Shown here piece after piece: positions 1 to 9,625 of a stretch of DNA of 28,238 bases. The DNA comes from Euprymna scolopes (taxonomy: Eukaryota > Mollusca > Cephalopoda > Sepiida > Sepiolidae): positions 27,910,004 through 27,938,241 of the forward strand of contig CM044502.1 in the NCBI GenBank assembly GCA_024364805.1, written 5' to 3'. Position 1 is the stretch's first letter. The number at the start of each line of letters is the position of its first letter. A program made the position numbers and the translations under genes. The notes below the pieces were generated by a model. That model ran no database searches and was not told the origin of the DNA. It worked only from the letters and a program-made list of their open reading frames with translations.

Positions 1-96
1 TAATTTGTTTTTTAGGGGTATTCGAGGTCGCTGACAAAGAACGATAGGGACTATTTTCCGATATTTTACAGTTCCCGTTCACGCTATGTACGCGCA

Positions 97-697
97 GTAG
101 CATAAACGACGGCTGTTAAATGTACCTTCGCATAGCAAACTGCCTTCTCACGCGGCGTATGAATCTTCCGTGAAGCAGACAATTTAAAATTAAATGAAAA
201 AGAAATAAAGCAAGAATAAAAGAAAAAGACATAGAATTTTCAATTTTTTTTTTTTTTAATTGGCGGATAATTTAAAATTTGAAGAAAACGTCTAAAACAA
301 AAAATTAGAAAAAATAAAATACATTATAGCACATTTTGGGAAGAATTTTTTTTTTGTCTTACATAGTTTTTAATGCATTTTAATTGATCTAAAATAAAGT
401 TTTCGTGAATGGTTTACAAAAATATAAGCACCGAACATTTTTATGTTTTTTGCCCTTTTTTGATGGGAGGGAATTCAATTCTAGAACTTGTGTGGCTTAA
501 CAGGTGCTTCTGCAGTTTAATTAATTGTTTTTCCATAAGTAACGTGCCAACATTTACCGATTAGAATACCATTTAATATTTTTAGGAGATTTGACTGTTT
601 TCTGTTTACTTTGAGGGAGGAGGCGGCAGATTTCTATGCCATGTGAGAAGGCAGTTTGCTACGCGAAGGCACATTAAACAGCTGTCATTTATGCTAC
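97..697. repeat. Foldback (inverted-repeat) element, about 600 bp
   Basis: Bases 97-175 are an imperfect inverted copy of 625-697. The best-matching core is GTGAGAAGGCAGTTTGCT at 643-660, whose reverse complement lies near 137-154. The loop holds AT-rich DNA; its part at about 355-600 is also found near 18.0-18.26 kb and, inverted, near 17.52-17.70 kb. This is the layout of a non-autonomous foldback or MITE-like element. I see no clear target-site duplication. The right arm runs into the gag-like ORF that follows and supplies its apparent ATG. Family unknown. Confidence 0.6.
355..600 (+). repeat. Dispersed repeat copy A (sisters near 17.6 and 18.1 kb)
   Basis: The stretch from the TTTTAATTGATCTAAA block at about 379 to the ACATTTACCGATTAGAATAC block at about 551 matches 18004-18215 in the same order, at roughly three-quarters identity by eye. 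An inverted third copy covers about 17520-17695. No coding capacity is seen. It is probably the internal part of a non-autonomous transposon family. Confidence 0.6.
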
Positions 698-1316
698 CAT
701 GTGCTTCAATTCAAAGCTCATATCAATTTGATGGCAGTGAACCCGGACAGTCAGTAGTGGAGTGGTTGGAGAAAGCTGAACTAATATGTCAGTTGAGTGG
801 GGTGAAGCACATCAAATGCGTCATTCCGATGAGCTTGTCGGGCAGCACATATGCTGTGTACCAGCAATTAAGTGACAACAAGCGGACCGATTTTGAGTGT
901 AGAAAGAAAATACTGTACACAGTGTTTCCTTTGGATCCTCTTGCCGCATGGAAGCAGTTTGCGGCACACTGCCTCCAACCAGGTGAAACAGTCGACGTAT
1001 ATTTGGCAGAACTACGCAGGCTTGCAGTTCTGTTTGGCGGCGTATTGGATCAATGCCTGCAGTGTGAATTAATTGCTGGATTGCCGGAGAATGTGGAAGA
1101 CTTATGACAAGCATACTCCCAGATGGAAAACCTAAATCTATTACAAGTGCTGGCGTGTGCTTGTGCCATTTTAAAGAATTGCACGGAAGTTCCAGAGCAA
1201 GCTGCATTACGGTGGTGTTACAAGTGTAATGAACTCAATCATAGAGCAAGCAATTGCCTGCTAGATAGTGCGACAGGAAGAGATGTTGGTGTCAAGCCTT
1301 GAAAACCTATCACATG
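698..1316 (+). pseudogene. Ty3/Gypsy gag fossil with CCHC zinc knuckle
   Basis: The translation resembles the gag of invertebrate Ty3/Gypsy elements: a FDGSEP..SVVEWLEKAEL-type N-terminal block, then a PGETVDVYLAELRRLAV block, then a nucleocapsid-type knuckle CYKCNELNHRASNC (C-x2-C-x4-H-x4-C). The apparent ATG at 643 lies in the arm of the preceding foldback repeat, so the first ~19 residues of the open frame are not gag. It belongs with the pol remains downstream and is parted from them by a solo LTR. Broken fossil; with its pol, on the order of ten breaks. Old. Confidence 0.75.
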
Positions 1317-2092
1317 TGCGGGAGCCTTTTCTAGTCTCACACAAAAACACACGTTCACATCTCAAACTATATTACTTGTCATATACATACGCACGCACGT
1401 CCACACACATACATATATTCATGTTCGCATTTATAGACTCACATTCACGTGTATACACACACATGCTAATGTACACACATGTACTCACATACGCGCACAC
1501 GTACGCACACATGGGCAACGTCACTTCCCCTTTCAAAGGAAATCCACACATGTGCAAAAGACCACCGGAAACAACTATAAAAGCAAGAGCAATAAGCAGC
1601 TTCTTTCTTTTCGGACCAGCTTCCGAGCTGAACTGTGTACGGACCAACAGTGTGCCCTATCGGCGCCTCATGCCACCCGCTACTATGCGTGGGACAAGAG
1701 TTAATAGGCAGTACGTATACCTTATACGCTTTCTCTCTCCATGAACTGGATTGACATTCTCACTCTTTCTCTCTCTATATATACAACTTGTGCCTGAGAA
1801 TATCTTTGCGTAGCTGACTGCTAACATGGTGCACAGCTTTACTGATGTCAACCCTCTATCTTTTTCTTTGTCTACATGCTGGACTGTCATTCCCATTTCC
1901 ACTACATTGCTCACTCCTTTTTTTCCACGCGCAGACATGAACATGTGTTACACCTAAAACAGTCATTCTTCAACAATAAATAAACGACACGTTCAATTGA
2001 TCCATCAATTGAGTCTTTGTTTCCTTCATTCCATTCGTTTCATTATTTTCTTTTGTAACGGGATTAAGATTTATATATCCTAGTCCTCTACA
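1317..2092 (+). mobile_element. Solo LTR inserted between gag and pol remains of the Gypsy fossil
   Basis: The 776-bp segment starts with TG and ends with CA. It is flanked on both sides by CATG (1313-1316 and 2093-2096), a 4-bp target duplication as expected for Ty3/Gypsy-type integration. It carries a TATA box (TATAAAAG, 1576-1583) and overlapping polyadenylation signals (AATAAATAAA, 1975-1984) in the right order for an LTR read on the plus strand. Its 5' part is rich in CA/CG dinucleotide runs. It looks whole as a solo LTR, left by recombination between the two LTRs of a later element. No internal region of that element is present here. Confidence 0.7.
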
Positions 2093-2096
2093 CATG

Positions 2097-3440
2097 TTAC
2101 CAATGTCAATGGAAGATAATTCTGTGACAATTTAATTCCCCAAACTGGTGCAAATGGTGCATTGCGGTATATCACTGTTCACATCAATGCGCTACCATGT
2201 CATCTGTCGTGGATACTGAATACACAGTCACTGGTCTGCAAGTCATGTTGCCAGGAATGGACAAGGTAGACGACCCTGGTGCTCACAGCAGATGGAAGCA
2301 CACTTAGCTGCTGTGGAATAGGAATGGTGCAAGTGAACCTCAGTACAATGTGGAGCATTAGCATAGAATTCTTAGTTGTGGATGGATACTTGCTGTGGGT
2401 TGATTTATTGCTTAGGCTGAACGCAATCAAGTGACTGGGAGGAGTAGCTGTGTCTAGTAAAGATGAGGTGACCTTCCCACATTTCAGCAAGACCAATTTT
2501 GCTGCTATCACCATCACCGAGCCTAACTTCTCCGCAGAGGATAAACAGAACACTAGGAAGTGGACCACATTGTGGAAATGGGCTGGCGACCAACCTCCAC
2601 TTACATTGTGAAATAGACTTGCAGAGTATCCAGTCCCAACACCAATTCGTGAGGAGTATGATCGCGAACTGCAGACATGGATCGATAATGGTTGGCTGCT
2701 GCCATATCCTGAGGATGAACTTGGCCCTCCAAAAGGTCTAATCCCCCTCATGGTTGTTGTGCAGGAGAACAAACAGAAAGTGCGGCCTGTTATGGATTAT
2801 TGAGAGCTACATGAGTATGTGAACATTCAAATGGCCAACGAAAATGTTTGTTTATTGACAGAATGATGACAACAGTGACCAAATGTTGCAGTGCCGGATC
2901 TACACCGAGCCTATTTGCAAGTACATGTTGATAAAAACTCTGTGGCCGTTCCAAAGAGTAGAGGTCAACGGACAGCAATATTGTCTTACCCACCTAAGAT
3001 TTGGGCTTAACGTTGGCCCTTTAATAATGATGGCCATTGTTAATACCATCCTCAGCCAGGATAAGACTATAAACGTGGCTATGTCTTCATATATTGACAA
3101 CATTTTTGTGAATGAAAGTGTGTGTTCTGCAACCTGTGTCAAGAAACATTTGGAGAAGTTTGGTCTGGAAAGCAAGTTCCCTAGAACAACTGAGACTGGG
3201 CTCATGCATCCAGGATGAGCACAGAAAATTGTTATGGCGGTGTGGAAGTGACCTTTCAGCAGTGCCCAATAGACTTACTCGCCAAATTGTATTTTCAGTG
3301 TGTGGGAAAACAGACTGATCATTTCCCGGTGTGTGGCTGGTTACGCATCGCCACATCATTTGTAAAACGAAGAGCAAATATGATGACGACTGGATGGGAT
3401 TACGAAGTGCGAGACCCTATTCTAACATAGATGATCAAAG
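2097..3440 (+). pseudogene. Ty3/Gypsy pol fossil: protease and reverse transcriptase remains
   Basis: Recognisable RT blocks in the plus frames include REEYDRELQTWIDNGWLLPY, GPPKGLIPLMVVVQENKQKV and RPVMDY near 2650-2800. Further on are LWPFQRVEVNGQQYCLTHL and FGLNVGPLIM near 2940-3030, then the catalytic-box region around YIDN near 3092-3103. These belong to a Gypsy lineage with the GPPKGLIPLM motif. The region before about 2480 should hold the protease but is too decayed to define. Same element as the gag remains upstream. Broken and old, with numerous breaks. Confidence 0.75.
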
Positions 3441-4000
3441 ATATTTGTTCAAGAGCAGCCCTGGATGATCCAGGGGAAGGTGATTGATGTATCTGTGGAG
3501 AAGATGTTACAGTGTGGGTAGACACTAGTTCCATTGCTACAGGCGTGGTTGTGGAAAGCAATGGCAGAAGACACAAGCTGGCTCCGTGTAGTGCATAAAT
3601 TTAGCTGAACTTGATACTGTGCTGCAATGCGTCAACATTGCATTACAGTGGAAAGTCGAAACTATACATCTACGAATGGACTTTGCCGGTGTATATCGGT
3701 GGATAACTGACACCTTGTCCAGCCAGACGAGAGTTCATATCAAAGCAGCCTCGGATATGTTAATTAGGTGTTACCTTCCCACACTCCAAAATTTGTCCTT
3801 GAAATATGCACTAAGAATCGATGTAGAACTCGTTAAGACTTATGATAATAGAGCTGACAAACTTACTCGAGTATCACAGCGGTGGTTCAATGAAATCTGT
3901 AAAGCGACAGAATCCAGAGATCTTGTGTGTGCCGTGGCCGCAGAACACAACACGTGTCTCATATACAGACAATTCATTGGTCTAGTGGACATACTGGTGT
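3441..4000 (+). pseudogene. Ty3/Gypsy RNase H-like fossil
   Basis: Continues the Gypsy pol order. Recognisable text includes VWVDTSSIATGVVVESNG near 3510-3560, then NIALQWKVETIHLRMD, TKAASEM-like (IKAASDMLIR) and ADKLTRVSQRW between 3630 and 3890. This is the connection/RNase H part that follows RT in this lineage. Broken fossil belonging to the surrounding element. Confidence 0.65.
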
Positions 4001-4424
4001 GAAAAGAACATGGTACTTTGTGAAGTTAGCCAACCCACTAATAACTGAAACCGAAGTGCGGTCGGTGGTTGGGAATTGTAAAGAATGCTAGTCTATAGAT
4101 CCAGACCCGGTGCATTGGAAGCAAGGTAGGCTTGACGTCCTGGAAACATGGAACAGGGTTGCTATGGATATAACACATTTCGGCACTCAGTTGTACTTGA
4201 CGTTTGCCATGTCGAGGCAGTTCTGCTGACAGAATTTTGCTAGCGTCATTAAGCAATTCAAGAGTATATTCTGTAAAAGGGGGCCACTGACCGAATTGCT
4301 CAGATAATTGCAGTGTTTTGCAGAAAGATGTGGGTCATGCACATGCGATTTCAGTGTGCCCACGTACTCTCCGAAAATGAAATAATCGAGGGCCCATCAC
4401 ACAATAAAGCGCATTGTGACATTA
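4001..4424 (+). pseudogene. Ty3/Gypsy integrase fossil
   Basis: Integrase text follows RNase H: VRSVVGNCKEC followed by SIDPDP (zinc-binding part, near 4055-4110), then the core start VAMDITHFGTQLYLTF near 4160-4205, then FKSIFCKRGPLTELL and, near the end, an HHTIKRI-like motif at about 4395-4415. Immediately after this the text becomes BEL/Pao reverse transcriptase, with no LTR between. Broken fossil. Confidence 0.65.
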
Positions 4425-5486
4425 AAATATCATGCAGGGCGTTATCCCTTGGATGATTGCACTAGGATGCTGCAATCTATCTTTTATGTCGACAACCTGA
4501 TTAGAACAAACAATACCTTGGATGAGTTGACGGACTTGTATACACAAGCAGTAGAAACATTGCTAGAGGGAGGATGCATACTCCAATCTTGCAACTCTAA
4601 TAATACAGGCTTACATGAGTTAATTATAAGAGATGGTACTCTTGTGAATCACAGCAGTCCTTGGGGGAAGGTGTTAAGTTATCGTTATGACCCTCTTACT
4701 GATACCATCAATATCACTTTCTATAACCCTAAGGCAGCGATTAAAGGCATATATTATCTGAAGCATCAAGGATATTTGATCTTCTCTCATTATGTTTGTC
4801 AGTATCTATACAGGTATGTACTCTTATTAGTGAAATGTGGATATTGGGTTCGGAGTGAGATGAAATTGTGCCATGTGAACTTTGATCAAAATGGACGATC
4901 ATTATCCACGAATTGTCAGAACTTAGTTCTGCTACCTTCCCAAGAAAAAAACGTTGTTGGAGGAAGGGAAGCCAAATTATTTCTATTCTGTGATGCCTCT
5001 AAAAAAGCATATGGGTTTGTGGCATATGCAGTCCAGGGGAAGGATTAATTTCTGTTTTTTTTTCAAAGGCAAAAGTGGCACCCCTTAAATCAAAAAGTTT
5101 ACCTACTCTAGAGCTTTTATCAGCCTTCTTAGCTATCAAATGCCTCCCTACATTGTTGAAAGCCTATTCGAATGTAAGTTTCAAGAAAATATTTCTTGGA
5201 GTTGATTTGCAAATAATGTTATCCTGGTTAGTCTCAAAACAGACCAATAGCAAGAATTTTTTTGCTACAAATAGACTGAAGAACATTGGTCAATGGGAGG
5301 CTGAACTGATGTCGGAATTTTGTGTAGCCATTCAATTAAAATATATACTAACCGCACAGAACCCTGCTGACTTTATCAGCAGGGGCATTCCTATCTCTAA
5401 ACTGAGGTCCAATTTGGAATATTGCGTCTCTGGACCATACCACCCGATTTGTTGGCCTGAAAATGCTTTGACTTGTTTAAGCTAAG
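4425..5486 (+). pseudogene. BEL/Pao retrotransposon fossil (RT and RNase H parts)
   Basis: The 4416-5048 frame reads as BEL/Pao RT. It has the YPLDDCTRMLQSIFYVDNLI block (catalytic YVDN in place of YVDD), a downstream LYTQAVETLLEGGCILQSC block typical of the family, and a later KLFLFCDASKKAYGFVAYAV segment that opens the RNase H-like domain. The 5075-5485 frame continues it: VAPLKSKSLPTLELLSAFLA, LGVDLQIMLSWL, and the family motif QNPADFISRG, followed by GPYHPICWPENA. There is no gag or protease upstream; the element begins inside the RT. Broken fossil with a handful of breaks, apparently less decayed than the Gypsy relic before it. Confidence 0.8.
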
Positions 5487-5691
5487 AAAGTAAAAGGATT
5501 GTATCCTCAATGGTTTGTGCTGTTTCCCCACAGTCAGGAGGTTCATTCCTTGAAGAATGTCTATCCCCTGGAATTGTCCATTCAGGAACCCTCTGATGGT
5601 TTTGATTCTGTGACAGGAAATACCGATGACAATCTGAATGGCTGTACATCTGTATGTGATGATGGTCCTATTGGAGAGGACAGATCTCGTT

Positions 5692-6027
5692 TGGATTTGC
5701 CCTGATTGTGGTGAAACAGACCATGTGTTGCGCCTGCTGTGATACTGGTACCATTTCTCTTGTTTTGGTCTATATCAGCCTTCACCAGCAGAGGAGAGCT
5801 GGTGTTGTGAAGACTGCTTCAACCAGGACCTTTCATTATTCCACAATATGTTAGCGAATAATTCATTAAGTGATGCTGAACATGCATGTATTTGCCTAGG
5901 ATGTGTTCGTTCAGATGATGATAGTCCAATGATATGCTGGTACCATTTCGACTGTGTAACTATACAACAGGTTCCCACAGAGGGTGAAAATTGGTACTGT
6001 TGGAATTGCCTAACTTTGAGGGACTAA
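5692..6027 (+). pseudogene. Tandem PHD-finger-like cysteine modules downstream of the BEL/Pao remains
   Basis: One plus frame carries two similar cysteine modules. The first starts CPDCGETDHV and ends WYHFSCFGLY..EESWCCEDCF. The second reads CICLGCVRSDDDSPMI then CWYHFDC then PTEGENWYCWNC. The WYHFxC and WYCxxC endings separated by about 14-20 residues are hallmarks of the C4HC3 PHD finger, a chromatin-reading zinc fold. The region follows the BEL/Pao RNase H by about 200 bp, with a linker reading frame (5499-5705) between, and replaces the integrase expected there. It is decayed. It could be the tail of this element, of another element, or a host exon relic. Confidence 0.55.
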
Positions 6028-6085
6028 CAGATAGACTTACCCCATCTCATTTTCCTTTTTTTTTTTTTAATTTGGAGATGAGTGT

Positions 6086-6400
6086 ATGAGAAAATGTTAC
6101 TTACCTTCAATGGCCTCTGGTTTCGGGAGACAGATGCAAAAGTGCCTTCCCATTTGTGATTATTTTTTTATATTAATGTGTAATCATGTGACCTTTAGAT
6201 CATGTTATAAAATGGATTATTTTCCACAAGCTTTGCTAGCCTTTCTTATTTTACTTTTGGTTCCTACTGTCACGGTAGTTATTCCTTTCTTCTTCTATTT
6301 AATTTGTGGCATTACTAATATTTATTACAGGACTTCAAGGAATAATACTTTAGCTTGCAACCGACGGCAATCTGTTGCAAGAGATATCCATACAAAATAA
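6086..6400 (+). other. Unassigned 104-codon ORF with a hydrophobic segment
   Basis: A frame of 104 codons, not recognised. Residues ~49-75 are strongly hydrophobic (ALLAFLILLLVPTVTVVIPF and on), compatible with one membrane span, and the tail is basic. It lies just after the PHD-like remains. Splice-like signals sit at its end: an acceptor-like TATTTATTACAG ending at 6330 and a donor-like AAG/GTAAGA at 6402. A T-rich AT-biased stretch can give such a segment by chance, so I do not claim a protein. Confidence 0.15.
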
Positions 6401-7612
6401 GGTAAGACGATTTTCTCTTTCTCTCTCTGTCAATTGCCAGAATAATTCCTTAAATTAAGACCTAAGTCTTTTGATTGTACTTTTTGTAGTGTCCTAGCAA
6501 AGATCTGATACATTTCAAGTGAATCTCATCGATTACAAAGTTAAGTTGCAGATTTAAAAAAAAAAAATTGTTGAAAAAAAAAAAAAAAAAATTTATGACT
6601 TTCATCAATGGGGATAAATTTTCAGTTATAACGTTTTATTAAATTGAACACCCACTTTGTGACCATGTCACTCACGACTTATATTTTCTTTCTTTCCAAC
6701 TCTATGACGGCTTTTACAGGTTTTCGAGTATGCTGAAAATGAATATTACAGTAATGCCCTATTTTAACGGAGAAAATTTCCAAAAATATTCTATTTAAAC
6801 AAAAAATTGAATACAAAGTTTACGTTTATTTAAAAAAAAACAAAAAAACACGTTTTGTGGTTATGAGTAAAAACATCTGACAATTCAAGAGATCTTACTA
6901 TTAGCATTTGATACAAAATATATTTCAGTTTAGTTTCAATTAACTTGGTTTAAATATCTTATTTTACATGATTATAATCATACATTTTTTCCGACACTAA
7001 AATAGATTATTACCAATATCATATTTATATTTCATGCAGACAAGTACTTTTTTTAATTTACAACAAATAATTGTTACCAAGGGCAAGAAATAATGCATTA
7101 AAGAACCTAATAACTGAAAGAATTCAAAAAAATAAAACATGTTTACCTAAGTTGAGTTGTTGCTTGGCTTCAAACCTTCACTAACATCCAGAAGCCTAAT
7201 TTGCTACGGTTCTTATAGAGAACTAGCAGGGTGATCCGACGTTGTCCTGAATTGAATGAGGATCAACAAATGTTCCACCCTCCCATACTTTTATTGTCAT
7301 CGAAACCGTTAAATCACCCATTTTTTAATCAAATCAATTGATTACCTGCTCTAGTTAGGGACCTTCAGCCGCAGTGTACTGCGATAAAGCTTCACATGTC
7401 TCCCAGCAGTCACTTAGTCCACAATGCATTGTAGTCTACATTGCACTGTGGAGTATCTGTTAATTTTATAAAATTATCTGTAAATAATGGCTTCACTTAA
7501 AGTTTAAAATGCAAAAGTCAAGTATCATGGTTCAATTATGCTCTAAAGAAAAACATTCATTTTGAATGTTTTATCGAAGAACCAATTGTTGATTTTTATG
7601 AAATTATTTTTA
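6401..7612. other. Unassigned AT-rich intergenic stretch
   Basis: No coding region was recognised. The stretch contains A-rich runs (about 6556-6591 and 6830-6848). It also holds a short imperfect hairpin near 7421-7455, where CCACAATGCA is nearly complementary to TGCACTGTGG. Nothing else was assigned. Confidence 0.4.
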
Positions 7613-7703
7613 CATAATCATTTGAATTGAATTATTTTTACATAATCACTTGAATTGAATTATTTTGACATAATCACTTGAATTGAATTATTTTTACATA
7701 ATG
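7613..7703. repeat. 28-bp tandem repeat, three full units plus a partial
   Basis: Units beginning CATAATCAYTTGAATTGAAT start at 7613, 7641 and 7669, with a partial fourth at 7697. Spacing is exactly 28 bp with one or two substitutions per unit. A simple minisatellite with no coding role seen. Confidence 0.85.
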
Positions 7704-9198
7704 CGAGTAGGAGGATGGTAGGTGATTACAAACCTATATATTCAAGTTCGGTCATTCTCTTTTGTTGAGTTTAACTTTTTGTATCAAGGAGATCAGACCA
7801 ATTTTGCTTTACTACTGCTAAAATTCAATATTTTTGGTTGTCACATCCTGTTGGGGATGTTGCTTAAAGGACATTTCTTTTTGGCAACCCTTATCATTGT
7901 CTTTTAATGTTTGAATATTAATTTTCTACCATTTTTTTTTTAAATATTGCGAAAAAGAAATGAAGATTCTTCCTTTTTTGCTGACTTTTTTATTACATAA
8001 TTCCTTAGCATGGAGGTTTCTAGGAAACAGATCTTTTGATGGATGACGGTGTGATACTATAAAGTGGCCCTGAGCCACCAAGTGCTGAGAGGTGGGGGCA
8101 TAGACAAAATAGGAAATGGCTTAGAATAAACAAAGAAATAAGAAATATCCTACAATCAACTATAGATAGGAAGTAGCAAACAATAACAATAGAAACCTAC
8201 AGATAAAACAGGGAAGGGCAGCTCCCGGTAGCCAGAGTGGGGTGGGTGACCTGAGATACCAATGTAGAGGGGACAGTCAGTTGACAACTAGAGACCGTCA
8301 CGGCGGATAGAAGTTGGACATTTAGAGTTGACTGTGAAGCAGAGATAGAGATGAATGTAATATCGATAGAACAGGGAGAGGACACACACACAAGTCCAAC
8401 AGCCAATTTATATGTGAACATTGGCGTTTGTGGTTTTCCTTTCTTTGTTCCACGATTTATTTTATTTCTACTTTTGTGAAACCACGCATGTGTTCCCATC
8501 CGCAGTTGCCAGCGAGAAAATGACGATCTGGCCATAAGAGGAATAGTCGAACGAAAAATCCACGATACACGACGTTGGGAGTCGGCAATCTGTCGGGGGC
8601 GCATATCTCGTTACAACGGTACTGAAAATCAAGATTGAACGGCTGAAGCTGTGCCACGAGGATAGGGTTACACTACATGTATACTTCACCTTAAAGAAGG
8701 ATATCTTGGAGTGTATCCATTTTATGGATTTAATCCCAAATATCTATGGTACTAAAAAATCTATGCCTCCCCACTTTCCAAAAAAACAAACAAAAAAAAA
8801 CAAAACAAACAAAAAAAAAAACATGTATATCTACAACGACCATCAACAGTTTCTCCCATGCTCTATTCGTGCCTAAATCTAAATGCAAATTCCATGAACA
8901 ATGATTCTTTTCTAGAACTGCCCACCTGAGGAATTCTGTTCTGCTAGCCGGCCTTCCAGCTGACGACGATATGGTTGTTTTCAAGTCCAATGTAAACAAG
9001 TTTTTATGAACTGTCCCTTTAAGTAATTCAATTTACCAAATTTCCACTAACAATTACAATATTGTTCCTTTGACTACTGTACACCCATTAACTCTTATCC
9101 TCAAGTCGCCTCAAGGCCTTGATAAATGGTGACTCTTTTGTATATATCCTATTATAAATTTTTGTACTGTCTGTCTGCCTCTGTGTGTGACGCAGTTT
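7704..9198. other. Unassigned stretch; A-rich tract at 8781-8821
   Basis: No gene was recognised. Bases 8040-8690 are richer in GC than their surroundings and hold a 135-codon minus-strand frame (8197-8604) with no family I know. Their composition suggests an interspersed repeat, but I cannot name it. An (AAAAC)n-like tract lies at about 8780-8822. Confidence 0.35.
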
Positions 9199-9625
9199 AT
9201 CTCAGCCTATAGGCAATCCACTCAGGCAAGTTAGGTACTGAAATGAAGCTTATGACCCAGCGGATGTTTTAGTGATATTTATATCCATCTTTGGTGTATG
9301 GAAATGCAAAAAAAAACAAAAAAACTATTTACTAAACAACGTTTCATTTACCGAATACTTTTTCGGTATTCACCGGAAGTTATTATCTCCCTTAGTAAGT
9401 TCGATTTACTGTGTGTGAGAGAGAGAAAGAGAGGGGATTTGTCTAAGCCTACAGGCAATCCATACAGGCAAGTTAGGTACCGAAATGAAGCTTATGACCC
9501 AGCGGATGTTTTAGTGATATTTATATCCATCTTTGGTGTATGGAAATGCAAAAGAATAACGATTTACTAAACAACATTTTATTTACTGGATATTTTTCCG
9601 GTACAAGGACTCAAGTTTTCCCAGC
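9199..9625 (+). repeat. Direct duplication, 242-bp period
   Basis: The block containing GGCAAGTTAGGTACYGAAATG and TATGACCCAGCGGATGTTTT occurs at about 9199-9420 and again at about 9443-9625, offset by 242 bp (TATGACCC at 9251 and 9493). A run of about 60 bp through GTGATATTTATATCCATC is identical. The second copy diverges near its end. A (GA)n-like run separates the copies. Recent local duplication or a tandem satellite fragment. Confidence 0.85.

Noticed and set aside
1268-1744. 158-codon plus frame and its minus counterparts
   Set aside because: Lies in the CA-rich solo LTR and has no domain; an accident of composition.
2200-2772. 190-codon minus frame
   Set aside because: Antisense shadow of Gypsy RT remains read on the plus strand.
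6086-6400. Hydrophobic ORF as a membrane protein or envelope-type product
   Set aside because: Hydrophobic segment arises in T-rich DNA; no signal peptide, cysteine pattern or family resemblance.
7613-7703. 28-bp repeats as a CRISPR array
   Set aside because: Units are contiguous with no spacers, in eukaryotic sequence.
8197-8604. 135-codon minus frame
   Set aside because: No recognisable domain, composition repeat-like, overlapping frames open too; not supported as a gene.
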